NCBI RefSeq assembly: GCF_003576645.1
Contig: NC_044923.1
Location: 2,667,016-2,731,015, forward strand
Origin: Ipomoea triloba
Taxonomy: Eukaryota > Streptophyta > Magnoliopsida > Solanales > Convolvulaceae
Direction: 5' to 3'
Length of the DNA stretch: 64,000 nt
Shown: positions 25,540-36,999 of the stretch, one piece after another
Layout: each line of letters starts with the position of its first letter
Numbering within the stretch: position 1 is the first letter of the stretch
Translations under genes and position numbers: made by a program
The notes under the pieces: model-generated
The model's input: only the letters and a program-made list of their open reading frames with translations
Told to the model about the DNA's origin: nothing
Databases searched by the model: none

Positions 25540-25990
25540 CGGAGTCTGATCAGGATCCCGGAAGTTCGCAGTCCCCCGACCCTCCGGAAGAGGGTTGCGG
25601 TTCTCGACTGCCCGGCGCTCCGAATAAGTGAGCGGCGGTAGCGGCGCCTGTGCGACCGCCGTTTTGGCTGCCGCGTCCGATGGAGATGGCGGCGGACGGT
25701 GGGGTCTGCCTCCGATCAGCAGCATCGATCGGCGGTGCTGGGTAACGATCGGCGTGACAATCTCTCTGCCTTGAGAGTGGCGGCGGCGGAGTCCACGCTT
25801 CTCTTCCTCTCCGCCCGATCGTCGCTACTGCCCATTTTTTTCAGATCGTTTTTGTATCTCTCTCACCGTTGTCTTTGTTTTTGGTTGATTACACTCCGGC
25901 GGTACCTTGGCGCTCTGGAGGAGGTGACGGTGGCTGGTTGTCGCTGGTTGTCGCTGGCTGTACTGTGCCCTAGTGGTGGTCGACATTCCG
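25540..25990. other. GC-rich segment inside the Copia 5' region
   Basis: This stretch is markedly richer in G+C than the rest of the element, with GGCGGCGG-type words and three near-tandem copies of GGTTGTCGCTGG near 25930-25965. It sits where the Copia leader/gag region should be, but I recognise no gag motif. It could be a captured host fragment, a leader or another insertion. Confidence 0.4.
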
Positions 25991-28900
25991 GCGCAAATAA
26001 TTAGTATGGCAGCTAGGTTTAATTTGATTCAGAGATGTAGATGACGGAATTGGTCATTGGGTTTTGGGCTTAAAATATGACATTATTTCTTGATATTATG
26101 GGCTTCTTTTAAAATTTTAAATAAGCTTACTTGGTATATTGTGGCATTTGCATATAAGTATGTTTTTTTTTGGGTCATCATAGACTGCGAGACCCAATGT
26201 CACACAATGATCCAGTTAGAACATCTGGAGTCTAATATACTTCAAATGCGCCCAATTTTTTTTACAAGGTGGAGAATTGAAAAATATAATCCTATTTGTT
26301 TATATTTGATATTTGGAGTAGCCTTTTCCATCTAGGCCTGCTCATATATTAAACTATTAAATCTACCATTATTTTGGTATATCAATTACGGAGCACGGCT
26401 GGAATTGATTATGAAGAATTATCGGAGATTTTGACCATACTCCGATGAGGTTAGTCCATTCATATTTTAATATGATAAAATATTATTTCATGCCATGTAC
26501 ATTCATGTGATAATTATTATGTGCAAACTAATTATTTATGCACTAATTATTCATCATATTTTCCTTAAATTGCTATTACTGTGCAATTTAATATGTTTTT
26601 ATATACATATTATGTCCTATTCAGCATGAATAGCTTTTCATTAAGCAGACTATATGTTATGTTTTAGAAGTGGACCATCATAGTATTTCTCGTTGGTAAT
26701 ACTTATTTGCTATAGGCCATGAAGTGAGCTTCTAGAATATATTAACAAAAGTTGGTATCTTATTCTTAGGTTTGCATACCACAAAACGTGACATGGTTTT
26801 GCTTGGTTGCTCTTGTTGTTGCTAAACCTTAATTTATCCCTTGTGATAACAATTATAGAAATCCCTGAATGATCCCTTTTCTAAAGACACAATTTGACTG
26901 ACTTCAAGCTTTAAAGATTTTAAGTCAGTGACTAAATCTAAATCTGCTATTCACACAATTGTGTCGCAATCTTAAGTTATCCAACTAGTCGAGAGCCACC
27001 TCATTCATATATAACTTTGGCCCAGCAGCAAAGATGCTTCATGTGTGGTATCAAAGGCACTGATCACGTGCGTGCCACACTCCGAAGTATTTTGTTGAAA
27101 CATAACAGAATATCACAATGTTGAATCCAACCAAATAACTTGCATGAAGCAAATGCTCTTGTTGGTAATATTGATAAACCTACCTTTTCATTCAACATCG
27201 TTTTAGTGATATTCCCTATTGGTATAATTTTTATATACAAACCTCTACAATTCTTTTTACCATTATCGATAAGGTTCCTTTTGTGAGCTCCGGTCGAGCC
27301 TCACTTTTACTCTACCAGTTTAAAGTGACATTATGTCAAATAACAAATGCGTGAAAACACCTTATCATAACCCCAAATTTATATCTATCCCAGAAGTAAT
27401 AGGTTCTTCCTCTATAAATTACAACAGTAATTCTGTTGCAAATATTTTGAACGGGTTCATAATCTATGAAAATCACTATCCCTCAATGGTGATAGTTCAT
27501 CCCGATATGACTGATCATTAGTAAGATCATTCTAGTAATAAGAAGAGGAATAAGAAATTAAAATACATTTTCTCTCGATGTTGTATGCATCTACGTCAAA
27601 CCAAATTATCCACGTCAACTTATACGACACTCATTGCTTTAATTTTCTTAAAGCTATTTTGGCACTTTTGAGAGATCATACCATACTTATGAGTATCATT
27701 TGGTTTGCCAAAATGTCGTGATAAGACCCAACCAGGTATTGATGATTTTGGGACATCATACTTGATATATTTTCAAATCTAGCTCACTGCATATCAGTAT
27801 CAATCCCCCATCAACCTAGTACGTGTAAACATTTCCCACTCTGCGTTCCTATTCTTAGTGTGTAGTCCAATTGCTATATCACCACCATTTGCGTATCTTT
27901 ATGGGCTATACAACTCCATCTATTTACATAAAGCTCATGATAAGGAATCGAAGATCAGTTTCACGGCATTAGGGGGAGATATACCCAAATTTAAATGCCG
28001 AGAAATCCATGAAATGGAATGATCTTCATTATAATCCACGTACTAGTAAAACTGAACTAGAAGTTTAGAAGATAATCTATTTGCAATATTAGCAAATAAT
28101 CTGCCAAATATATATACAAATAACGTATATATACACTGATTATGTTGATCAAAAAAGAGTGACAAGGTCCCATATATAATCCCCAAATTGGACCAAATAA
28201 TATATATCTCGATACTCCTTAGCTTGACGCTAGTAGTGTAAGGAGATCTATTGTTTTAAGAGATATAGAACATAATACTAGATCTAGTATAGAAACATTG
28301 TCACTCTTGTCCTAAAAAGAATTATGTCCTGAAGACATGTGTCCAGAAGACGAAAATCCTAGTAAAGTGCACCAAACAAACTTAATACTAGGGATGCGGA
28401 ACAATCAGATCTTAATATTTGGGAAATGTCAACGATCTGATTAAAAATTGTCAAGATATTGGGAGAAAATTTTAAGCTGTCGACAACATAATCACCTATA
28501 TAGTTGCTCATTTAAATAAACTGGATCCAGGTGAGGTGCCAGAAGCATCCTCATTATTTAATATTTAAAGGAGCAATTAAAGGCATATCTCAACTCGCTA
28601 AAACAGATTCTCTTGATAAAGCGTACACCATTGAATGTTAACCCTGTTGGTTACAAATGGGTGTTTGTACGAAAGAGAAATGAAAACAATAAGGTGGTAT
28701 AATAGCGAGTGTTTGTAACACATGGGTTCACGCAGATACCCTTGATTAATTTTAACCAAATCTCCCATGTACAATGACATTAAGTTCCACTATACAAGAT
28801 AATTGGCATAATAAACTTAGATATGCAGCTAATAAACGTCATGACCATATGACAATAAGGTCTTTGGACGATATGATCTTTATTATATGATCTTAGCACA

Positions 28901-29822
28901 GATCATAATTGACTGAGTAATTCTCCTTTTGAAGAATGAATTATGTGTCATTATGAATTCGTTAAAGGATTACGAATGGAGTTATTACCCTCATTTAGTA
29001 AAGCAATTAACTAAGTAATTTCCTCTTGAAGTAGGAAAATGTAAAAATCAAAATATATCGTAGTACTTATTGAATCATAAAGAGCTTAATGGTATTAGTT
29101 CCAAAAACGAATTTTAGAAATTAAAGGACTTGGAAAACCAAGTATTATCTCGACCTGCAGATCGAGTATTCCCTTGAAAGTTATATACATCAATCAGTCT
29201 ATTTTTGTTTAGAAAGATGTCTTTAACGCATTTCATATTGACTCATCACACTAACTTTTATATCTCTTGAATAAGATAACGAACTGTTTAGACTCAAAAA
29301 TGATACTGAGGACACTTTAGGACCTGAAGTCCATTTCTTCATTATTATTGGAACACTTCGGAAGAACAAGAAGTTCTATGATCATATTTTAACATTCCAA
29401 TTTAAAATTTATGCGATAAACCAACGTGTGTTTTTCTCATAAATCACTTGGTAATAACTGCCTTTGATCTCCATTCCAAGTTAGTTATGTGTGTTCTACC
29501 TCCACTGACTTATGGGAGGACAATAAAAGTGTGTTTTCAAGTAGGTATGGTTAAGGAATATTTGCTATATTCAACGTACATAGGCTCCAGAAGAGTCACG
29601 AGATCATTGTATAAAATGTTAACTTATAGTGACAATCATGAAGATTGCCATATCATCTCCTCTATGCTCCTTTTGAAACAATTATTCTACTTTCAGCAAT
29701 GTAGAAATCGAAGATTATTATCTTCAGGGGGAGATGTTGGACTACATTTACTTAAATCAATCCTGAAAATTGGGTGGTTCCTAAAAGGACCAACAATTGT
29801 ACTCTTTTGCAACCTATATACC

Positions 29823-30445
29823 ATGTACTCTTTTCCTCACTAGATTTTTCCTATTGGGTTTTTCTAGTGTGGTTTTTAACGAGGCATGAGTATGATACGA
29901 TATGATATACGGGGAGAAAGTTGCAAATAAATACTTAAATAGACGAACCCCGAAATCATGAAGATTATGCCCTGAAGGCTTATGATTGTACTCTTTTTCC
30001 CTTAACTAAGTTTTTCCCACCGGGTTTTCTTAGTGTAAGGTTTTTAACGAGGCAATCAGGAAAGTTGTTGTCTTCAGGGGGAGCAACAACATACACATAA
30101 ATTATTGGTCCAGAAGACCAACTCTTGCAAATCCTGAAGATTAAACACAAAACGTTAAACACAAAACGTTATGGTTGTACTCTTTGGATATACTCTTTTC
30201 CTTTAACTAAGTTTTTTCCCCACGGGGTTTTCTTAAGGTTTTTAATGAGGCAACCAGGAATATATATGAGTTTATAAATATCATGTACTCTTTTCTTCAA
30301 CTAGGTTTTTCCCACGTGGTTTTCCTAGTGAAGTTTTTAACGAGGCATGAAAGTATTTGAATATACCATTCATATACCTTGTACTCTTTTTGTCTAGGTT
30401 TTTCCCACATGGTTTTCCTAGTAAGTTTTAATGAGACAAGATCGT
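29823..30445 (+). repeat. Five diverged hairpin-forming repeats in the Copia 3' region
   Basis: Units near 29823, 29988, 30178, 30283 and 30379 share TGTACTCTTTT, then a stem such as ACTAGG, TTTTTCCCAC, GGTTTT, CCTAGT, then AAGGTTTTTAACGAGGCA. The stem arms are CACTAGA/TCTAGTG (copy 1), ACTAAG/CTTAGT (copy 2), a shortened TAAG/CTTA (copy 3), ACTAGG/CCTAGT (copy 4) and CTAGG/CCTAG (copy 5). Two stem positions change in matched pairs. An inner CCC/GGG or CCAC/GTGG pairing is also kept in most copies. Confidence 0.8.
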
Positions 30446-30469
30446 TGTCAAATAATGTCCAAGGGGGAG

Positions 30470-30724
30470 TATTATAAATAATATTTGTGGCCATTATTGT
30501 TAGCATTGTAACGGTTGTAACCTATAACGGTCACTATTTATGTTGGTTTTATTACTAGCATTATATATGTATTCCTATGATGTAATGGCTACAATGAGTG
30601 AATGAGAATGCTCTCCTTCTTCTTGTCTCTATTCTTTCTATGTTAGTTTAGCTTGTTCATAAGTTTGCAACTCACCATTCACGGTTAGGAGCTAAAGACC
30701 AACGGGCACAACAAAATCTCAACA
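30470..30724 (+). repeat. Copia 3' LTR, 255 bp
   Basis: Starts TATTATAAATAATATTTGTG (second base G to A relative to the 5' LTR) and ends CAAAATCTCAACA. By eye it differs from the 5' LTR at three sites. Confidence 0.9.
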
Positions 30725-31802
30725 AGATCCTAAAAATTTGTGCAAATTTTACCAATCTTTTTTAATATTACTGACTATTATATTTCTCAGTCTATTGAAG
30801 CAAGTACTCCACTAGCAAGCACTCCATTGAATTTCGAACGTGAGTAACTTAATGTCACTAAATCACAAGGTCAAGCAACTTGATGTCACTGAATCACAAG
30901 GTCTTTAGCATATATAGCGCTTTGTCTTTTTTAAATCCTAGCTCCTGCATTGTTTTGTTTTTGGGTTCCCCCTCCTCCAGTTCACACAAAAAAACAAAAA
31001 AAAAGACGTATGATCCCTCCATCACCAAAAAAATGAAAGGGTTAGCTTCATAGTTCTTAGTATCTCTCTTTTCTTTTTCTATTTTTTCAATTAGATTATC
31101 AAATTGCACTATTTATTACAGATAAGAAATTAATTTAACACATTCTTGTCAACAATATAACTAACACTAACAGTGATTAACTATAAAATAATATGCACAA
31201 TTATACTCTTTATTTTTCTGCTTGTTTTCTTAAGATTAACTTGAGAGTTAAGAGTATGGTGATTTTTCATTAATTCGTTTTTGAATTGAGAAAGTTATTA
31301 TATTTATTCTTTAAAGTAACATAATCTAAAGTTTAAAAAAAGTTATGCATTAGTTAAAAAAGTTCCTCCTGGAGTGATGCAAAATTTCCTCACCATCCAA
31401 AAAAATTATTTTCTATTTCAAAAATTAAGGTGGTTTTTAAATTTAAGTAATTCTACAAATTAATTATTATCAGCAACGCCATGAAGAGAGAAAAATACTT
31501 ATTTTTAGATGCAAAAAAAAAAAAAAAACACCGCCATTAACATAATTCTGGAAATTATTATCCATGCATCATTAGCATGTCCCATTAGGCTTTGGTGCAA
31601 TTACTAATTAAAGAAAATAAAAATGAAGATTGGAAGCAAGCATTCAGAATGAGTAGGAGGTTTGGTATTCCATTCATGCCAGTAATCGGAATAACTTGTG
31701 TTCTTCATCACCATGCTCGCCTCCCAAACAACCAAAATCATAATAATAATTCATACATTAAACATAACACGCAAGCAAAACAACAATTTCCGATCAAACA
31801 AC

Positions 31803-31890
31803 CGTCAGGTATTTTGGATCATTGCATCACAGCACCCGGAGGTGTATCGGACGACCGTCGTGAGTAATTGAATCCAAATTCATCACACGG
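31803..31890 (-). ncRNA. Tentative box C/D-like small RNA
   Basis: On the minus strand a C-box-like GTGATGA (31886-31880) is followed about 75 bases later by a D-box-like CTGA (31808-31805), with an internal GTGATGC that could be C'. Flanking CCG/CGG could form a short terminal stem. Plant C/D snoRNA genes often have telo-box and site II promoters, and such a promoter-like patch lies upstream. Both boxes are short and could be chance; I recognise no rRNA guide target. Confidence 0.22.
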
Positions 31891-32093
31891 GACGGAGAAT
31901 CGGGTTCTCCGTCGGATCGGATCGTTGGTAAATGCTATAATTAATTCTATCTAAACCAAACCAACAAAGAAGATGAAGAATAAGAAGAAGATATGAAATA
32001 GGAACAGGACTACAGGATCGACTCCGTGGAGATATGAGGGATGGATTTTTCTCATTTTCAGATTAAATAGGGGAATGAAGGAGGAGCTTTAGC

Positions 32094-32182
32094 TAGGGTT
32101 TATCTGACAATGATCTACTGTTTTGAGCTCCACGGGCCTTGCCTCATTTCTTCTTCGGCCCAATGCCCCGTTACGAAGCCCA
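32094..32182 (-). promoter_or_regulatory. Telo-box plus site II-like promoter patch
   Basis: On the minus strand AAACCCTA (32101-32094) lies below TGGGCC (32162-32157) and a nearby TGGGCT. This pair is typical of plant genes for translation factors, ribosomal proteins and snoRNAs. A pyrimidine-rich TTCTTCTTATTCTTC leader follows near 31975. No protein start of a known family follows. Confidence 0.45.
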
Positions 32183-33659
32183 ACTTTGAAATGTTTAAGG
32201 CAATAGTGGAGGCAAATTATGCTATATACCAAGACTCAACTTACAAGGTGGACCCAAGTTCATTTTCACAATTTAAAAAATTTTGTTCATAATTTTAGAA
32301 CTTTATGTTCACAATTTTAGAATTCTATATTCATAATTTTGAATCTCAATATACAAAATTAAATTACTCTATATTCACAATTTTGTTATATAGATTCAAA
32401 AATTGGGTTATATTATTGAATATATAGTTATGAAATTGTGAATATAGAGTTACACTGAACACACAAAAAATATTAATCAAATTATTGAAGTATTATAGAC
32501 TCTGTTACATTGAATACTCAAAAAAGAATTGTAGTATCTGTTTATATTTAAAACAAAATAACTATTGAGTTTCTTTATAACTTTGTATTGTCCCATATTA
32601 ATTATGGCTCGTGAACTCTAAAAATATTAATCAAATTTAATCTTCTATAAGAAATTGAAGAGTAATTATTCAAAATTACATCAATATCATTAACCAAATA
32701 TACAAAATATAATTGTTCCGAAATAAGTACCTGAGTAGATGGATCGTGATTTTTATACTAAAATGCGATAAGTATTATGACTAAAAACATTTGCAATTGA
32801 CCTGCCATCTAACCCCGCAACTATATTCGGCTCCAACGGGGAACACATAACCACCAACTCATCCTCCACAACAATCATAGGGGCCATCCTTGCTGGCAGC
32901 AGTCATGCAAACTTGCATGCACTCCTAACTTAAACTTTGAGTAATTTGTTTGCAAATTACACCTTTTTAAATTAAAGATGATATATAGACACTAAATCTC
33001 AATTATTGCTACACTACTTCACAATTTAATTAATTAATATTTTAAACTTTATGTCACAACTTTTGAAATAAATAATGTATAATATATATAATATAATTCA
33101 AATTATATAAATCAAACTCAATTGTGAATTAATTAGTAATCCAATTATGATATTTATGTGTAGATTATAAAGATACTTTTTTTTAGTGATGATACTGCCA
33201 CTCTGAATTTGATTTTCAATACGAATACAAATCGTGGAAGCGTAATGTATTGACTGTGCACGTCATAAGGTGTATAATGTGCCACAGTTATCTTTAAAAA
33301 TCTAGAAGACCAAGTGTCGAGAAGTAGATAAAATGGATTCGTAACTTTAAAAAAGATTAACTTTGAGGAAAAGGCACGACAGTTCTGGTCTTGAACTCAT
33401 TAAGATTTGATTCTGTGACTTTCTCTCAAGGAGAGACACAAATATGTTATCCGAGTCCAATGTGTTTGGCTAATTGTTAATTAATTATATGGCAATGCAT
33501 TAAGATTTTGATAGTTAATAATATCTATCATTTTTATTAGTGTATGCAATGTAATAATGTGCATAGATTGATACCCCACGTGGGGGCCACATCCGCTTTC
33601 CACTCTCGATCGGTTATGCTGTCTGTTTTCCCGCTTGTCTTTCGAACGCTGAAATCGTT

Positions 33660-33668
33660 GGTATATAA
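33660..33668 (+). promoter_or_regulatory. TATA box of the beta-tubulin gene
   Basis: GGTATATAAATATTC lies about 95 bp upstream of the tubulin start, followed by CT-rich leader sequence. Sequence and spacing are those of a standard plant core promoter. Confidence 0.7.
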
Positions 33669-33759
33669 ATATTCTCTTCTCTTCATCCAATTTCCTTCAT
33701 CGCCCTTCCAAGTTTCCATTTCATTTCAATTCGAGAAAGACATACAGAGGGGATTAATC

Positions 33760-36312
33760 ATGAGAGAGATCTTACACATTCAGGGAGGCCAATGCGGCAA
33801 TCAAATTGGCTCCAAATTCTGGGAGGTTATCTGCGACGAGCACGGCATTGACTCCACCGGCCGTTACAAGGGCGGCGACGGCAGCGGTGCCGGCGATCTG
33901 CAGCTCGAGCGCATCAATGTGTATTTCAATGAGGCTTCCGGTGGCCGGTACGTGCCGCGTGCCGTCCTTATGGATCTCGAGCCTGGTACGATGGATAGCA
34001 TTCGATCGGGACCGTTTGGCCAGATCTTCAGACCGGATAACTTTGTGTTCGGACAGAACGGTGCGGGGAATAACTGGGCCAAGGGACATTACACCGAAGG
34101 CGCTGAGCTGATCGATTCCGTTCTCGACGTTGTGCGTAAGGAGGCTGAGAATTGTGACTGTTTGCAAGGTTATTTTCCATAATTTCTTCTTAATTTGTTT
34201 TCACTCTCAATGCTCATGTAATGCGCATGGTTATACATGATGCATATATTCATACTCGTGATGCTTGCGGTCATGCCTGTTTTTGATGTTTAGATTATTT
34301 TGTGGTTAAATTTTTGTTAAGAGTTTTCAATTTTAATTTGCAATTGAATTGGCTTCTGTTTGAATTTTCAGCATTTGTTTGTGATTTGTCTAAACTAACA
34401 TTTCCACTTCTGAATTGATTTGGTTCTGTAGATTCTGATGAGCTTTAATGATTCGTCCAATGAGATTCATGATATTAATGATCAATTAGCTGGATAAACT
34501 GTCACTATTAATTTCTCATATACTGGCTACTTCTTGCACTTCTAATTTAGAGTCAGTTGAAGATTAATGGACATGTTTAATGCTTTCCTTTTGTAGAGCA
34601 TAAACAATATTGAATATTCAAAGAAGCAGACTATTGTTTGCTTTATTTATCAGGAATATGGAAAAACTTCAATTCACAATCACTGTAAATGTGATTATGC
34701 ACTGAAACTGAGAAAACAGGTAGATGGAAAAGAAGCAGAGTGTTGTTTGTTTTTGTATGATGTTCCTCCTTTTGATTTTATCTGCAGGTTTCCAGGTTTG
34801 TCACTCACTTGGAGGAGGCACTGGTTCTGGGATGGGAACTCTATTGATTTCAAAGATAAGGGAGGATTATCCTGATAGAATGATGCTCACCTTCTCTGTT
34901 TTCCCATCACCCAAAGTCTCTGACACTGTTGTTGAGCCATACAATGCCACACTCTCAGTTCATCAGTTGGTGGAGAATGCAGATGAGTGCATGGTCCTTG
35001 ATAATGAAGCTCTCTATGATATCTGTTTCAGAACTTTGAAGCTCAGCACTCCAAGCTGTGAGTAACAATAACTACTACATCATCTTATTTTATGTCGTAT
35101 ACCTACTTTAATCAAACCAGACAAATAAAGATGTCAATTGGACCAATCCATTTAATTCCGCACTAGCCCTATCGAGCTATCAAGAAATCTCTAGCCAACC
35201 TTCCTGCAAGAGATCTTTTCTTAACATCAAACCTGTTGAGATTAGATAGAAATGATAAGAAAACCTCAACAATTTCTTTGTTTTCAACGCCTCCTAATTT
35301 CCGGGAATTAGTCACTTCAACAGCCTTCGATGGTTATACAGGTATCCACAGTACGAACGAGATGGATGNCAAGAAATCTCTAGCCAACCTTCCTGCAAGA
35401 GATCTTTTCTTAACATCAAACCTGTTGAGATTAGATAGAAATGATAAGAAAACCTCAACAATTTCTTTGTTTTCATCGCCTCCTAATTTCCGGGAATTAG
35501 TCACTTCAACAGCCTTCGATGGTTATACAGGCATCCACAGTAGGAACGAGATGGATGAGTTTAATGGTTCTGCCTTATCGAGTTTAATATTCATGGCCCT
35601 AACTCTAAAATCTCGAGTTTTTGAATTTTGATTTGCAGTTGGTGACCTGAACCATTTGATTTCTGCAACAATGAGCGGAGTAACCTGCTGCTTGAGGTTC
35701 CCAGGACAATTAAACTCAGACCTCCGGAAGCTGGCAGTGAATTTGATCCCATTCCCACGCCTCCATTTCTTCATGGTTGGATTTGCCCCACTGACCTCCC
35801 GCGGATCCCAGCAATACATCTCTCTCACGGTCCCGGAACTGACCCAGCAAATGTGGGACGCCAAGAACATGATGTGCGCCGCCGACCCTCGCCACGGCCG
35901 CTACCTCACCGCCTCCGCCATGTTCCGAGGGAAAATGAGCACCAAAGAGGTGGACGAACAGATGATCAATGTGCAGAACAAGAACTCGTCCTACTTCGTG
36001 GAATGGATCCCCAATAATGTGAAGTCCAGCGTGTGTGACATTCCCCCCACTGGGCTCAAACTCGCGTCCACTTTCGTCGGCAACTCCACCTCCATCCAGG
36101 AGATGTTTAGAAGGGTTAGCGAGCAGTTCACCGCCATGTTTAGGCGCAAGGCTTTCTTGCATTGGTATACTGGGGAAGGAATGGATGAGATGGAGTTTAC
36201 AGAGGCTGAGAGTAATATGAATGATTTGGTTGCGGAGTATCAGCAGTACCAAGACGCCACCGTGGATGACGAAGACTATGACGACGGCGCCGATGACCAT
36301 GACGACCTCTGA
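33760..36312 (+). CDS. TUBB: Beta-tubulin, three exons
   Basis: Beta subunit of the alpha/beta-tubulin dimer that polymerises into microtubules. Exons 33760-34168, 34788-35057 and 35639-36312 join in phase to 450 residues, the normal plant length. The start [15 protein letters not shown] includes the MREI autoregulatory N terminus. The GTP-binding GGGTGSGMG loop is near 140, [16 protein letters not shown] near 241, and FVEWIPNN near 340. The acidic tail ([18 protein letters not shown]...) is intact. The two introns sit where plant beta-tubulins usually have them. Intron 2 contains a single-N join with a 188-bp repeat, so its real length is uncertain. Frames on the opposite strand of exon 3 are shadows. 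Confidence 0.98.
35181..35557. repeat. Direct 188-bp repeat across a single N in tubulin intron 2
   Basis: 35181-35368 and 35370-35557 are the same sequence (start CAAGAAATCTCTAGCC, end GAGATGGATG) with three differences by eye, separated by one N at 35369. This is best read as overlapping contig ends placed end to end and not as a biological duplication. Confidence 0.85.
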
Positions 36313-36999
36313 GGCTCTCAACATCCATCCATTATTATTATTACTATTATTGTTGTTGTTTTTATCATATCCTTGTTTTCTGTAATGTCAACTCTGTTTC
36401 TTCATTCTCCTTTTATTTTCATTAACGTGCATGTGAACTCGTTTTAATTTGTTATTGTCTCATCAAATTGCAATTTATTTCATCCCTTTATTTCTGTTTT
36501 GTTCTAAACTTGATGGAAATTGTCTAATTGGTTAATGTTGCAATCAGTGTTGCAAAAATCTCAGGCACAGATTGTGTTAGGCATTGGCCAGCCGCCTAGA
36601 TCAGGTATTTGTGATAGATCAAGTATTTGTTGTCTTGTCGGCTGATTAGCTTTGTCGACATCAATTGTTCAAATTTTAGATTTTAGATGTTTTTTAAGTT
36701 AACATTCAAAAAATTACACATGTTCCTGATTAATCGCAGTCTAAACACTAGACACTCAAGGAGCACCTAGCGAAGATTACACAATTAAACTGAACTGGAC
36801 ACAAAATTTATAGTCTCCTCAATATAATAATGAATGATTTTCATTTCTAAGTCCAATGATACAACATTGTAGCATCAACTTCTGCAAAAATTTTGAACAA
36901 AAAATCTCGTAAAATCCTCCAAAAACCTCATATGATTTACACTTAGATAAGGCAAACTACCCTATGAAAAAGATAAATTGAAAAAAAAAAATGCAATTA
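36313..36999. other. Short intergenic, convergent 3' ends
   Basis: Lies between the stop of beta-tubulin (plus) and that of the next gene (minus). It holds their 3' UTRs; no other feature is seen. Confidence 0.6.

Larger units (their letters stand above)
24705..30724 (+). mobile_element. Ty1/Copia LTR retrotransposon, near-complete structure, coding region decayed
   Basis: About 6.0 kb with direct 255-bp LTRs, a CGTTATCAGCACG primer-binding-like site right after the left LTR, and AAGGGGGAGTAT, a polypurine tract, right before the right LTR. Recognisable relics run in Copia order: a zinc knuckle CFMCGIKGTDH near 27030; an integrase-end motif resembling GGDIPKFKC and WNDLHYNPRTSKTELEV near 27970-28070; and reverse transcriptase VGYKWVFVRKRNENNKVV near 28645-28700. 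All are broken by stops or frameshifts, and no open frame exceeds about 131 codons, against more than 1000 expected. The flanks GGATC and AGATC may be a 5-bp TSD with one mismatch. Sense is plus. By eye the LTRs differ at only three positions. Confidence 0.88.
30725..33540. other. Intergenic between Copia element and beta-tubulin
   Basis: No protein gene is recognised. It contains A-rich tracts, a promoter-like patch near 31900-32180 (minus) and a stretch at about 32203-32460 whose left end, GGCAAATTATGCTATATACC, and GGTGGACCCAAGTTCA resemble the palindromic Mutator-like element at 13303, followed by repeated TTCACAATTT/ATTCATAATTTT words. That may be a relic of the same family. Confidence 0.45.

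Noticed and set aside
25699..26004. 101-codon frame in the GC-rich Copia block as a captured gene
   Set aside because: No motif recognised; kept only as a compositional anomaly.
29448..29843. 131-codon frame inside the Copia element
   Set aside because: Lies in the decayed 3' region; no complete RNase H motif was found and it runs into the hairpin repeats.
35716..36324. 202-codon frame opposite tubulin exon 3
   Set aside because: Shadow of the strongly conserved beta-tubulin coding strand.
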